A DNA stretch of 64,000 bases. Source: Pseudomonas fulva 12-X. GTDB lineage: Bacteria > Pseudomonadota > Gammaproteobacteria > Pseudomonadales > Pseudomonadaceae. The stretch is from the NCBI RefSeq assembly GCF_000213805.1, contig NC_015556.1:2356001-2420000 (forward strand). Reading direction: 5' to 3'. Below, in pieces: positions 21,259-28,827 of this stretch (positions are counted from its first letter, which is position 1; each line of letters opens with the position of its first letter). Below the pieces are notes generated by a model. That model ran no database searches. It worked only from the letters and a program-made list of their open reading frames with translations, and had not been told where the DNA came from. A program made the position numbers and the translations under genes.

Positions 21259-22289
21259 TCGCGCGCAGTTCACGCCTGTTCCTGCTGACCCTGTTCTGCC
21301 TGCTGCTGCTGGGCGTGGCGGTGATCGCCGGGGTCGCCCTGGGCGAAACCCGCATTGCACCTTCGGTGGTGTTTCAGGTGCTGGCCAACAAACTGTTCGC
21401 GGCGGGCTTCGTGCTCGACCCGATCGATGAAGGCATCGTTTGGAATTACCGCCTGACCCGCGCTCTGGTCGCCGCCAGTTGCGGGGCCGGGTTGGCGGTG
21501 TCCGGGGTGGTGCTGCAGGCACTGCTGCGCAACCCGCTGGCTGACCCCTATCTATTGGGAATTTCTGCGGGCGCTTCCACCGGCGCGGTGTCCGTCGCCT
21601 TGCTCGGCTTGGGCGCCGGCATGCTGTCGTTGTCCATGGGCGCCTTTCTCGGCGCGGTCGCCGCCTTCGCATTGGTCGCGCTGCTGGCCCGAGCGGCGGG
21701 CGGTGGTGCGATCAGCGGCAGTGCGCAGATCATTCTGGCCGGCATCGCCGGTTCCCAGTTGTTCAATGCACTGACTTCGTTTCTGATCACCAAGTCGGCC
21801 AGCGCCGAGCAGGCGCGCGGCATCATGTTCTGGCTGCTCGGCAACCTGAGTGGGGTCGACTGGCAGGATGTGCTGCTGGCCGTGCCGATGGCCCTGGCCG
21901 GGGTCTTGCTGGTCGCCTGGCACACGCGGGCGCTGGACGCCTTTACCTTTGGTGCCGAGTCGGCGGCTTCGCTGGGCGTGCCGGTGCGTCGTGTGCAGGC
22001 CACCCTGATCGCCTGTACCGCGCTGGTCACGGCGGTGATGGTGTCGATCGTCGGCTCCATCGGCTTCGTCGGCCTGGTGATTCCCCACGCCGCGCGGCTA
22101 CTGGTGGGCGCGCGGCATGGCCGGCTGGTGCCGGTTTCGGCACTGATCGGCGCGGTGTTCCTGATCGCCGCCGATGTACTGTCGCGCACGGCGATCAAGG
22201 GCCAGGTGCTGCCGATCGGCGTGGTCACCGCACTGGTCGGTGCACCGGCATTCGCGGTGATTCTGGTGCGCGGGAGGCGGGTACGATGA
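21255..22289 (+). CDS. FecCD/BtuC-type ABC permease
   Basis: 344 residues with about ten hydrophobic segments. Family marks: NYRLTRALVAASCGAGLAVS, GVVLQALLRNPLADPYLLGIS, GSIGFVGLVIPHAARLLVG and a C-terminal GAPAFAVILVRGRR. This subunit forms the inner-membrane channel for iron-siderophore, haem or B12 uptake. It overlaps the genes on both sides by 4 bp (ATGA), so translation of the three ABC subunits is coupled. Confidence 0.92.
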   Translation: MIARSSRLFLLTLFCLLLLGVAVIAGVALGETRIAPSVVFQVLANKLFAAGFVLDPIDEGIVWNYRLTRALVAASCGAGLAVSGVVLQALLRNPLADPYLLGISAGASTGAVSVALLGLGAGMLSLSMGAFLGAVAAFALVALLARAAGGGAISGSAQIILAGIAGSQLFNALTSFLITKSASAEQARGIMFWLLGNLSGVDWQDVLLAVPMALAGVLLVAWHTRALDAFTFGAESAASLGVPVRRVQATLIACTALVTAVMVSIVGSIGFVGLVIPHAARLLVGARHGRLVPVSALIGAVFLIAADVLSRTAIKGQVLPIGVVTALVGAPAFAVILVRGRRVR

Positions 22290-23053
22290 ACACCGTGTTG
22301 CAGTGCAGCGACCTGGGTTGGTCAGTAAAGGGCCGGGCGATCGTGGCGGGGGTCGACCTCGAAATACGGCAGGGCGAAACCCTGGGCCTGATCGGGCCCA
22401 ACGGTTCGGGCAAATCGACGCTGCTCAAGCTGCTTTCCGGTATTCGTGCGCCAGGCAGTGGCCAGGTGCAGTTGCATGGCAAGCCATTGACGAGCCTGAG
22501 CCGCCGCGACGTGGCCAGGCAACTGGCTTTCGTCGAGCAGCAGGCCGACACCAGTGACGCGGTGACGGTGCGTGATGCCGTCGAGCTGGGACGCACGCCC
22601 TGGTTGTCGGCGCTGCAGCCCTGGTCCGCCAGTGACGAGCGCATCGTCATGCAGGCCCTGGCCGACGTGGACATGGCCCACATGCGCGAGCATGCCTGGA
22701 GCACCCTGTCCGGGGGCGAGCGCCAGCGCGTACACATCGCCCGGGCGCTGGCCCAGCAGCCGCAAATCCTGCTGCTCGACGAGCCGACCAACCATCTGGA
22801 CATCCAGCACCAACTGTCGATTCTCAACCTGGTGCGGGCGCTGCCGGTCACCACGCTGATCGCCCTGCATGACCTCAACCAGGCGCTGGAATGCGACCGC
22901 CTCGGGGTCATGGAACGTGGCCGGCTGGTGGCACTGGGCGAGCCCGATGAGGTGCTGACCACCGAACGCCTGCGCGACACCTTCGGCGTGCGCGCTCGCT
23001 ACCTCACCGACCCGGAAGATGGCGCGCGCATCCTGCGCTTTCATCCCACCTGA
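22286..23053 (+). CDS. FecE/BtuD-type ABC ATPase
   Basis: 255 residues. Walker A GPNGSGKST, ABC signature LSGGERQRVHIARALAQ, Walker B LLLDEPTNHLDI, and switch His in LIALHDLNQAL. It powers the permease encoded just upstream, with which it overlaps by 4 bp. The pseudoazurin gene follows after only 14 bp, so it is in the same operon. Confidence 0.94.
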   Translation: MNTVLQCSDLGWSVKGRAIVAGVDLEIRQGETLGLIGPNGSGKSTLLKLLSGIRAPGSGQVQLHGKPLTSLSRRDVARQLAFVEQQADTSDAVTVRDAVELGRTPWLSALQPWSASDERIVMQALADVDMAHMREHAWSTLSGGERQRVHIARALAQQPQILLLDEPTNHLDIQHQLSILNLVRALPVTTLIALHDLNQALECDRLGVMERGRLVALGEPDEVLTTERLRDTFGVRARYLTDPEDGARILRFHPT

Positions 23054-23067
23054 CACGGACGACTCCC

Positions 23068-23505
23068 ATGCCCATTCGCTACGCAATCGCCTTGCTGGCA
23101 ACCCTGTTCTGCACCGCGGCCCTGGCCGAGGTGCACGAAGTGAAAATGCTCAACCGCGGGGCCAGCGGGCCCATGGTCTACGAGCCGGATTACCTGGCCA
23201 TCGCGCCGGGCGACACGGTGAAGTTCATCGCCACCCAGCCGAGCCACAATGCCGCGAGCCTGCCAGGTTTCCTGCCCGATGGCGCCGAACCGTTCAAGGG
23301 AAGGATCAACGAAGAAGTCGAAGTGAAGTTCGATGTGCCGGGCTTCTATGGCATCCAGTGCATTCCGCACCTGGCCATGGGGATGGTGATGCTGATCCAA
23401 GTTGGTGATAGCCCCGTCAGCGAGGCGCAGATCCCCGCGTCCTTGCCGACGCGGGCCAGGCAGCGTTTCGAGCAGATCGTCGAACGGGTGAGTTCGGCGT
23501 ACTGA
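23068..23505 (+). CDS. Pseudoazurin-type blue copper protein
   Basis: 145 residues, signal peptide cut near residue 20 (ALAEVHEVKMLNRG). The four type-1 copper ligands are His60 (PSHNAAS), Cys98, His101 and Met106 (GIQCIPHLAMGM). The 38-residue His-Cys spacing, then 3, then 5 equals that of characterised pseudoazurins. These are small periplasmic electron carriers, usually donors to nitrite or nitrous-oxide reductase, but no denitrification gene is near. Here it sits inside a B12-riboswitch transport operon, suggesting either electron delivery (for example for metal reduction) or copper handling. Confidence 0.92.
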   Translation: MPIRYAIALLATLFCTAALAEVHEVKMLNRGASGPMVYEPDYLAIAPGDTVKFIATQPSHNAASLPGFLPDGAEPFKGRINEEVEVKFDVPGFYGIQCIPHLAMGMVMLIQVGDSPVSEAQIPASLPTRARQRFEQIVERVSSAY

Positions 23506-23536
23506 TTGCCAATTATTCTGAGAGTGTCGTGTCCTG

Positions 23537-24751
23537 ATGCGCCGTGTTCTGAGCACCTTTAGCTCACTGTCTCCCGCCGCGCGCGTGCTGATCCTCAATG
23601 GACTGGCATTCAACTTCGGCTTCTACATGTTGATGCCGTACCTGGCCGGGCATCTGAGCGAGAATCTCGGCCTGGCCGGCTGGGCCGTGGGCCTGGTGCT
23701 CGGCATCCGGGTATTCAGCCAGCAGGGGTTGTTCCTGCTCGGCGGCCTGCTGGGGGATCGCATCGGCTACCGTCGCGCCATTCTGATCGGCTGCGGGGTG
23801 CGCTGCGTTGGCTTTGCGGTATTCGGGTTTTCCGAGAGCCTCACGGTGCTGCTGCTGGCCGCCTGCCTGAGCGGTTTCGCCGGCGCACTGTTCACGCCCT
23901 GCGCCCAGGCCTACCTGGCGGACGAATGCCAGGACGCCCAGCTGCGCAAGCAGGCGTTCGCCCTTCACAACATGGCGAGCACCGCCGGCATGCTGCTTGG
24001 CCCGTTGGCCGGCCTGCTGTTCATCAGCGTCGACTTCTCGGTGACCGGTAGCGTATCGGCGGCACTGTTCCTGGTGATGACGCTGGTGCAATGGCGCTTC
24101 CTGCCGCTCAAGGATCTGGTATCGGGCGAGGAGCCGGTGACCATGCTGCGCCAATGCCTGGACATGCTCCAGCAATGGCCATTCCTGCGCTTCGCCTTGT
24201 TGGCGGCTGCCTATCCTTTGCTGTTTCACCCGCTGTACCTGGCGGTGCCGGCCTACAGCCACGCCTATGGCGGTGGTCAGGAATGGATCACCCAGGTGTT
24301 CGTGATCACTGCGCTGGTCGGCGTGTTGCTGCAGATGCCGGTCAGTGCCATGCGCCAACGTTGGCTGAGCGAAGGGCAGGGCATGGGCGCAGGCCTGACG
24401 CTCATGGCCTGCAGCTATGGGCTGCTGGCCGAACCTCTGGTCAGCCTGGTCGGCGCGCAGTTGGCCGTGCAGCTCATGGCTGCGCTGTTCAGCTTTGGCA
24501 GCATGCTGGTGTTGCCGCTGCTGTCGGCTCATGTGCCGCATTACGCCAAACGTGGCCAACTGGCCGCCTACTACGGGTTCTTCGCAGGCGTGGGAGGCCT
24601 GGTCGCGCTGCTCAGCAACGTGCTGATCGGTCGATTCCTGCCCGCCGATCAGGCGCCGCCACAGCTGTTGTGGTGGATGTTGCTGGTGATCGGCGTGGCC
24701 GCCGCATTCAGTCTTTTTTGGCATATGCGTTCAATCAAGGAGCAATCGTGA
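23537..24751 (+). CDS. MFS transporter (MdtH-like), substrate unknown
   Basis: 404 residues, twelve hydrophobic segments. The loop 2-3 motif is GGLLGDRIGYRRAILIGCGV, with a proton-antiporter-like QAYLADECQDAQLRKQAFALHNM region. Drug-efflux or metallophore-efflux carriers have this form, so export of a metabolite or chelator is likely but not proven. It starts 31 bp after the pseudoazurin gene and its stop overlaps the GTG start of the porin gene by 4 bp, placing it firmly in the riboswitch operon. Confidence 0.85.
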   Translation: MRRVLSTFSSLSPAARVLILNGLAFNFGFYMLMPYLAGHLSENLGLAGWAVGLVLGIRVFSQQGLFLLGGLLGDRIGYRRAILIGCGVRCVGFAVFGFSESLTVLLLAACLSGFAGALFTPCAQAYLADECQDAQLRKQAFALHNMASTAGMLLGPLAGLLFISVDFSVTGSVSAALFLVMTLVQWRFLPLKDLVSGEEPVTMLRQCLDMLQQWPFLRFALLAAAYPLLFHPLYLAVPAYSHAYGGGQEWITQVFVITALVGVLLQMPVSAMRQRWLSEGQGMGAGLTLMACSYGLLAEPLVSLVGAQLAVQLMAALFSFGSMLVLPLLSAHVPHYAKRGQLAAYYGFFAGVGGLVALLSNVLIGRFLPADQAPPQLLWWMLLVIGVAAAFSLFWHMRSIKEQS

Positions 24752-26103
24752 ACAGATCATCGCTGGGCTTTCTGGCCCTGACGGCATGCTGCGTGTCCCC
24801 ACAGGCGTTCGCCGCCGGCGAGGAGCAATCCAAGAGCAACGGTTTCATCGACGATGCCACCTGGAGTCTGCTCAATCGCACCGTGTATGAGAATCGCGAT
24901 TATCGACATGGCGGGCGTAGCAACGGCGCCCGCAATGCGTTCAAACCCCGTGACGCGCGTAACGGTTATGCCGAGGAATGGGGATACGGCATGCAGGGCG
25001 AGGTGAAGTCGGGTTTCACTCAGGGCACGGTCGGTTTCGGGCTCGATGGTCATTTGTATCTTGCGCAGAAGCTCGATGGTGGCGGTGGGCGGGCCGGGAA
25101 GATGCGCCATATGCCGGTCGACAATGAGGGCTACGACCAGAATGAGGTCGCTCGCGGTGGGGCGGCAGTCAAGGCGCGGCTGTCGTCGACCTGGGTGCGC
25201 TATGGCGAACAGCGGGTCAAGACGCCGATCTTTTCCTCGTCCGACAGTCGTCTGCTGCCGGAAACCCATACGGGCTGGTTTCTCGACAGTCGCGAGATCG
25301 ATGATCTGGTGCTGACCGGCGGACATTTCACCGGCTCGGCGGACCGCAATTCGCGCAGCAACAACAATCCGCTGATCATCAACTACGCAAACCCCAGCAA
25401 GCCATTGGGCAATGCGTTCAGCTTCGTGGGAGGCACTTACACGGGCGTACCGGCGCTGTCGCTGAGCCTCTACGGCGGTGAATTGGAAGACAGTTGGCGT
25501 ACGGGCTATCTGGGCGTCAACTACGTCCATGCGCTCGGTGACAAGCGAGCGCTGAGCGCCGATTTCAATCTCTACCGCAGCAATGACATTGGCCAGGCGC
25601 TGGCCGGGCGAGTCTCCAACACCACTGGCAGCTTTTTGCTCAGCTATAGCGAGGGTTTTCACAAGATCGCGCTGGGCTATCAGAAGGTCGACGGCGACAG
25701 CCCCTTCGATTACGTAACGCGAGGCGCGATCTGGCTGGGCAACGCCGTACAGCTCTCCGACTTCAATGCGCCAAACGAGCAGTCCTGGCAGCTGGCCTAC
25801 ACCTATGACATGGCCGGTATCGGCATCCCCGGGCTCAGTGCCGGAGCTGCCTATGTTCGCGGCAGCGGCATCGATGGCAGCGATGTGGACCCGAACGGCA
25901 GCTATGCGTGGTTGGGTTATGGCAAGGGCGGCAAGCACTGGGAGCGCGACCTCAACCTGCGCTACGTTGTGCAGTCTGGAACCTTCAAGGGCCTCAATGT
26001 GCTGCTGCGTCAGAGCGTGCACCGCGGCAATGCTGCGCAGGCCGAAGGAGATACGGATCAACTGCGCCTGGCGGTCGAATACCCCCTGACCGGCCGATTC
26101 TGA
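24748..26103 (+). CDS. OprD-family outer-membrane porin
   Basis: 451 residues from the GTG at 24748, which has AAGGAG 7 bp upstream and begins a signal peptide (MNRSSLGFLALTACCVSPQAFA). OprD marks: SLLNRTVYENRDYRHGG, GYAEEWGYGMQGEVKSGFTQ, VKARLSSTWVRYGEQRVKTP and a C-terminal aromatic residue (PLTGRF). It forms an 18-strand specific porin for small solutes. Its place in a cobalamin-riboswitch operon, where a TonB-dependent receptor would be expected, hints at a small ligand. The start overlaps the MFS stop by 4 bp. Confidence 0.92.
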   Translation: MNRSSLGFLALTACCVSPQAFAAGEEQSKSNGFIDDATWSLLNRTVYENRDYRHGGRSNGARNAFKPRDARNGYAEEWGYGMQGEVKSGFTQGTVGFGLDGHLYLAQKLDGGGGRAGKMRHMPVDNEGYDQNEVARGGAAVKARLSSTWVRYGEQRVKTPIFSSSDSRLLPETHTGWFLDSREIDDLVLTGGHFTGSADRNSRSNNNPLIINYANPSKPLGNAFSFVGGTYTGVPALSLSLYGGELEDSWRTGYLGVNYVHALGDKRALSADFNLYRSNDIGQALAGRVSNTTGSFLLSYSEGFHKIALGYQKVDGDSPFDYVTRGAIWLGNAVQLSDFNAPNEQSWQLAYTYDMAGIGIPGLSAGAAYVRGSGIDGSDVDPNGSYAWLGYGKGGKHWERDLNLRYVVQSGTFKGLNVLLRQSVHRGNAAQAEGDTDQLRLAVEYPLTGRF

Positions 26104-26147
26104 ATGAACCGTCAGGCTCGCCGCCTGCTCTGCGAAGGGGTAAACCC

Positions 26148-26528
26148 ATGCCACGCCTGTTCGTTGTCGCGCTTTTGTGCTGCCTGACCCTGCCAGCCCA
26201 CGCCGCCTTCACGCTGCCGGGTGACGCCATGCGCTGCACCCGCAGCGCGATGCTACTCAACTGCACGGATCGTTTCGGCAACCACTACGGCATGCTCCAG
26301 CAGGCCAACGACACCCTGATGCGCGGCTTCGACGTGATCAGCGGGCTGAGCTGGGCTCAGACCAGCACGACCTATGGCCGCCTGCAGATCTTTACCGGGG
26401 TCAGTGCCGACGGCGAGGTGTGGTTCGGTTCCAGCCGGCGCATCGGCTGGAACGTGGTCAGCCGGCTGTCCAGCTCCCAAGGCGATCGCGACCGGGTCAA
26501 TTGCAACCGTCTGAACGGCTGCCGCTGA
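26148..26528 (+). CDS. Small secreted protein, function unknown
   Basis: 126 residues, ATG at 26148 with AAGGGG upstream, 44 bp after the porin gene. Signal peptide MPRLFVVALLCCLTLPAHA. The mature protein begins FTLPGDAMRCTRSAMLLNC and ends VNCNRLNGCR; its four cysteines could form two disulfides. Trp and Gly in the middle (GLSWAQTSTTYGRL) suggest a small compact fold. No known domain is recognised. It may be the last member of the riboswitch operon or an independent gene; the mscS-type gene converges 11 bp away. Confidence 0.65.
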   Translation: MPRLFVVALLCCLTLPAHAAFTLPGDAMRCTRSAMLLNCTDRFGNHYGMLQQANDTLMRGFDVISGLSWAQTSTTYGRLQIFTGVSADGEVWFGSSRRIGWNVVSRLSSSQGDRDRVNCNRLNGCR

Positions 26529-26539
26529 CGCCAGCCTGG

Positions 26540-27676
26540 TCAGCTGAAGCGCGGCAGGCGCTGATCCTGATCGTCTGTATCCTGCTCGGCCTGTTGCGGC
26601 ACACCTGCCACCTTCAGCGTCGGCATGCGCTCGCCGACCAGGCGCAAATCGCGGCGTGGCAGGGCAAAACGTACATCCAACTCGCGTAACGCATCGAGCA
26701 GCTGCAGATTGATCTCCTGCTGGATGTCCATGTACTGGTTGTAGTCCGAACTCTGCACGATATACACAACCTCGAAGGTCAGCTGGCTTTCGTCGAAACC
26801 CAGAAAGTGCGCGCGGTCGAATTTGGTTTTCGGCGTGGCACGGATGATCTCGCCGACCCGCTCGGAGACCTGGCGCACCTTGTCGCTCGGCGTGTCGTAA
26901 CTGATGCCGAATTTGAACACGATGCGTCGGGTGTCCATGCGCTTGTAGTTGTGCACGATCTGACGCAGCAGGTCGGCGTTGGCGCAGACCACCTGTTCGC
27001 CGCTGAGGCTGCGGATGCGCGTGGTCTTCAGGCCGATATGCTCGATGCTGCCGGCCACCTCGCCGAAGACCACGAAGTCGCCTATCTCGAAGGGCTTGTC
27101 GACGCCGATGGACAGCGAGGCGAACACATCGCCAAGCACCGTCTGCACCGCCAGTGCCACGGCGATACCGCCGACACCAAGGCTGGCCACCAGTGCGGTG
27201 ATGTCCACGCCCAGATTGGCGAGGATCGACAGCAGCATCACTGACCAGACTACGATCAACACCATGATGCTGATGATGGTGGTCATCACCGGGTTGTAAC
27301 CGCTGCCGCCGTGCTTGCCGACCACCAGGCTACGCGACCACAGGCGCACGCCGGTATCCACCCACAGGGCGATCTGCAGCGCCAGGGCGACGAACCAGGT
27401 ATGACTCAGTGCGGCCTGCCAGCTGCCGGGCAAGTCCGGCAGGCGCAGGGCGAGCAGCAGCGAGAACGCCAGGAGCAGGAAGCGACTGGTACGCCCGATC
27501 ACCACTGCGACGAAGTGTTGCCAGTTGCCATCCTGGCCTTTGGACCAGGCGGTCAGGCGCTTGTGCAGGATGCCGACCACGGCGCGCAGGATGGTGTAGA
27601 TCACCGTGGTGGCGACCAGCACGATGCCCACGCCGAGCCACAGGTCGCGCTCGAGCCAGATGTTCCACTGTTCCAT
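26540..27676 (-). CDS. MscS-family mechanosensitive ion channel
   Basis: 378 residues from the ATG at 27674-27676 (GGGGGA upstream); a TTG eight codons upstream was rejected. Four to five hydrophobic segments fill residues 12-190. The pore-lining helix shows the MscS Gly/Ala pattern ALVASLGVGGIAVALAVQT, followed by the beta-domain start FASLSIGVDKPFEIGDFVV and the conserved RSLSGEQVVCANADLL. It opens under membrane tension after hypo-osmotic shock. Its 3' end faces the small secreted-protein gene. Confidence 0.92.
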   Translation of the reverse strand: MEQWNIWLERDLWLGVGIVLVATTVIYTILRAVVGILHKRLTAWSKGQDGNWQHFVAVVIGRTSRFLLLAFSLLLALRLPDLPGSWQAALSHTWFVALALQIALWVDTGVRLWSRSLVVGKHGGSGYNPVMTTIISIMVLIVVWSVMLLSILANLGVDITALVASLGVGGIAVALAVQTVLGDVFASLSIGVDKPFEIGDFVVFGEVAGSIEHIGLKTTRIRSLSGEQVVCANADLLRQIVHNYKRMDTRRIVFKFGISYDTPSDKVRQVSERVGEIIRATPKTKFDRAHFLGFDESQLTFEVVYIVQSSDYNQYMDIQQEINLQLLDALRELDVRFALPRRDLRLVGERMPTLKVAGVPQQAEQDTDDQDQRLPRFS

Positions 27677-27965
27677 TGATGCGTCCCCCGAAAAAACCAA
27701 TACAGTTTTCTGTAGGCCTCAGGGCGCAGAAGTTCAGGTCAATGGCCTGATGGGCAAGGCGGGGTGGTCGTTTGCATGCGGCAGCCTGTCGCATGCCGGC
27801 ATGTTATGGGTCGGCAGCTGAGCTAAGGTATGCGGGTGATCTGAAGGCGCGCGCTGCCAAGCTGGCGGGCGTGACCGGGCAGTGATCACAGGCCTCTGTC
27901 GCCGCAATCGATGCGGCGTGGGTAACCCTGATGCGGACACCAAGCCTGTCCGCCTGGAGAGTGAC

Positions 27966-28058
27966 GTGACCTTCTATAGCCTTGATCTGCTGCTGATTCT
28001 GTTCGTGGTTACGCTGTTGTTCACTGCCTTGCCGATCATCCTTATGCGCAGCTTCTAG
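27966..28058 (+). CDS. Candidate 30-residue single-span membrane protein
   Basis: A GTG-start frame (27966) with GGAGA 5 bp upstream encodes 30 residues: MTFYSLDLLLILFVV, then TLLFTALPIILMRSF, and a TAG stop. Nearly the whole chain is one hydrophobic helix with a single Arg near the end, like KdpF-type or other small inner-membrane proteins. It is too short for ordinary gene finders. The stop codon coincides with one CTAG target repeat of the MITE-like element that follows. Good ribosome-binding site and tidy hydrophobicity support it, but conservation is untested. Confidence 0.45.
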   Translation: MTFYSLDLLLILFVVTLLFTALPIILMRSF

Positions 28059-28217
28059 GCTCTGCACGAAAAGTACCTGCGCTCGGTGATGCTTCGTTAA
28101 AAATCGGCTGGAATGCCAGCCCAGTCGGCCTGCTCATTTACAGCTCGTAAACTCCGCGGCCTCACCGATTTTTGCCTCGCCTGACCTTCGCTCGGAGACC
28201 TTTCGTACAGACCCTAG
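28055..28217. mobile_element. MITE-like nonautonomous element with CTAG target duplication
   Basis: A 155-bp segment (28059-28213) is flanked by CTAG at 28055-28058 and 28214-28217. Its ends are imperfect inverted repeats: the left GGCTCTGCACGAAAAGT matches GGTCTGTACGAAAGGT read from the right on the other strand. Inside, AAAAATCGG and CCGATTTTT form a perfect inverted repeat around a GGCTGG-AATG-CCAGCC hairpin. It has no reading frame of note. A 4-bp CTAG duplication suggests mobilisation by an IS5-type transposase; that link is inference. Confidence 0.7.
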
Positions 28218-28235
28218 CGTGCCTGTCACGGCCGC

Positions 28236-28640
28236 TCAGGCGGCGACAGCCTGGCCCAACAACTCACGAAAGCTTTCCGGCTGCACGTCGCGAATCAGCA
28301 GCAGGGCGCCGATGGTGCGCGCCGGTGTCTTGGGTAGCGCGTGGGACGGAATGGCGATCGGCAGTTGCGCCTGCCAGGTGCGGATCAGCTCGATGGGCTC
28401 GCTTCCTTCGAGCAGCTCATCAAGATAGACCTCCACGCCCATCTGCGACGCCAGCTCGGCGGATTGGTGCAGCAGCACGTCGGCCATCTCGTGTTGCTCG
28501 ATCTGAGACGCCGATTCGAAGCGTGCCAGCCAGTCAGTGATCTGCTTGCGGCATTGCGCCGAGGGGCTGCGCAGATGCTGGAACACGAAGTAGATCGCGC
28601 CGACCATGGCAAGTGTTGTGGCAGTGAAGATCAGTTCCAT
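28236..28640 (-). CDS. Membrane-anchored hypothetical protein
   Basis: 134 residues. The first 20 (MELIFTATTLAMVGAIYFVF) form a membrane segment. The rest is soluble and helical (SQIEQHEMADVLLHQSAELA) with a likely dimer or partner surface (RDVQPESFRELLGQAVAA). No named domain is recognised. It stands alone between the MITE-like element and the oxidoreductase gene. The composition and codon use are those of a normal Pseudomonas gene. Confidence 0.65.
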   Translation of the reverse strand: MELIFTATTLAMVGAIYFVFQHLRSPSAQCRKQITDWLARFESASQIEQHEMADVLLHQSAELASQMGVEVYLDELLEGSEPIELIRTWQAQLPIAIPSHALPKTPARTIGALLLIRDVQPESFRELLGQAVAA

Positions 28641-28792
28641 CCTGGCTCCGGCACATCAGGGCTTTCAGCCCCGGTGGGCTGCATGGCGGCGAAACTAACC
28701 GAACAGTCAGGCGGGCTCAAGCAATTTAATGGCGAGTGGCCATCTTTTCGTGCTGGCAATTGAATCGCGGCGAGAATTTGTCGCCAAAGGAG

Positions 28793-28819
28793 CGGAAAAG
28801 GGCGGCCAGCAGGCCGCCC
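28793..28819 (-). terminator. Intrinsic terminator of the oxidoreductase gene
   Basis: On the minus strand GGGCGGCC-TGCT-GGCCGCCC is followed by TTTTCC. It starts 9 bp beyond the stop codon of the oxidoreductase. Confidence 0.85.
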
Positions 28820-28827
28820 GGTGAGCG

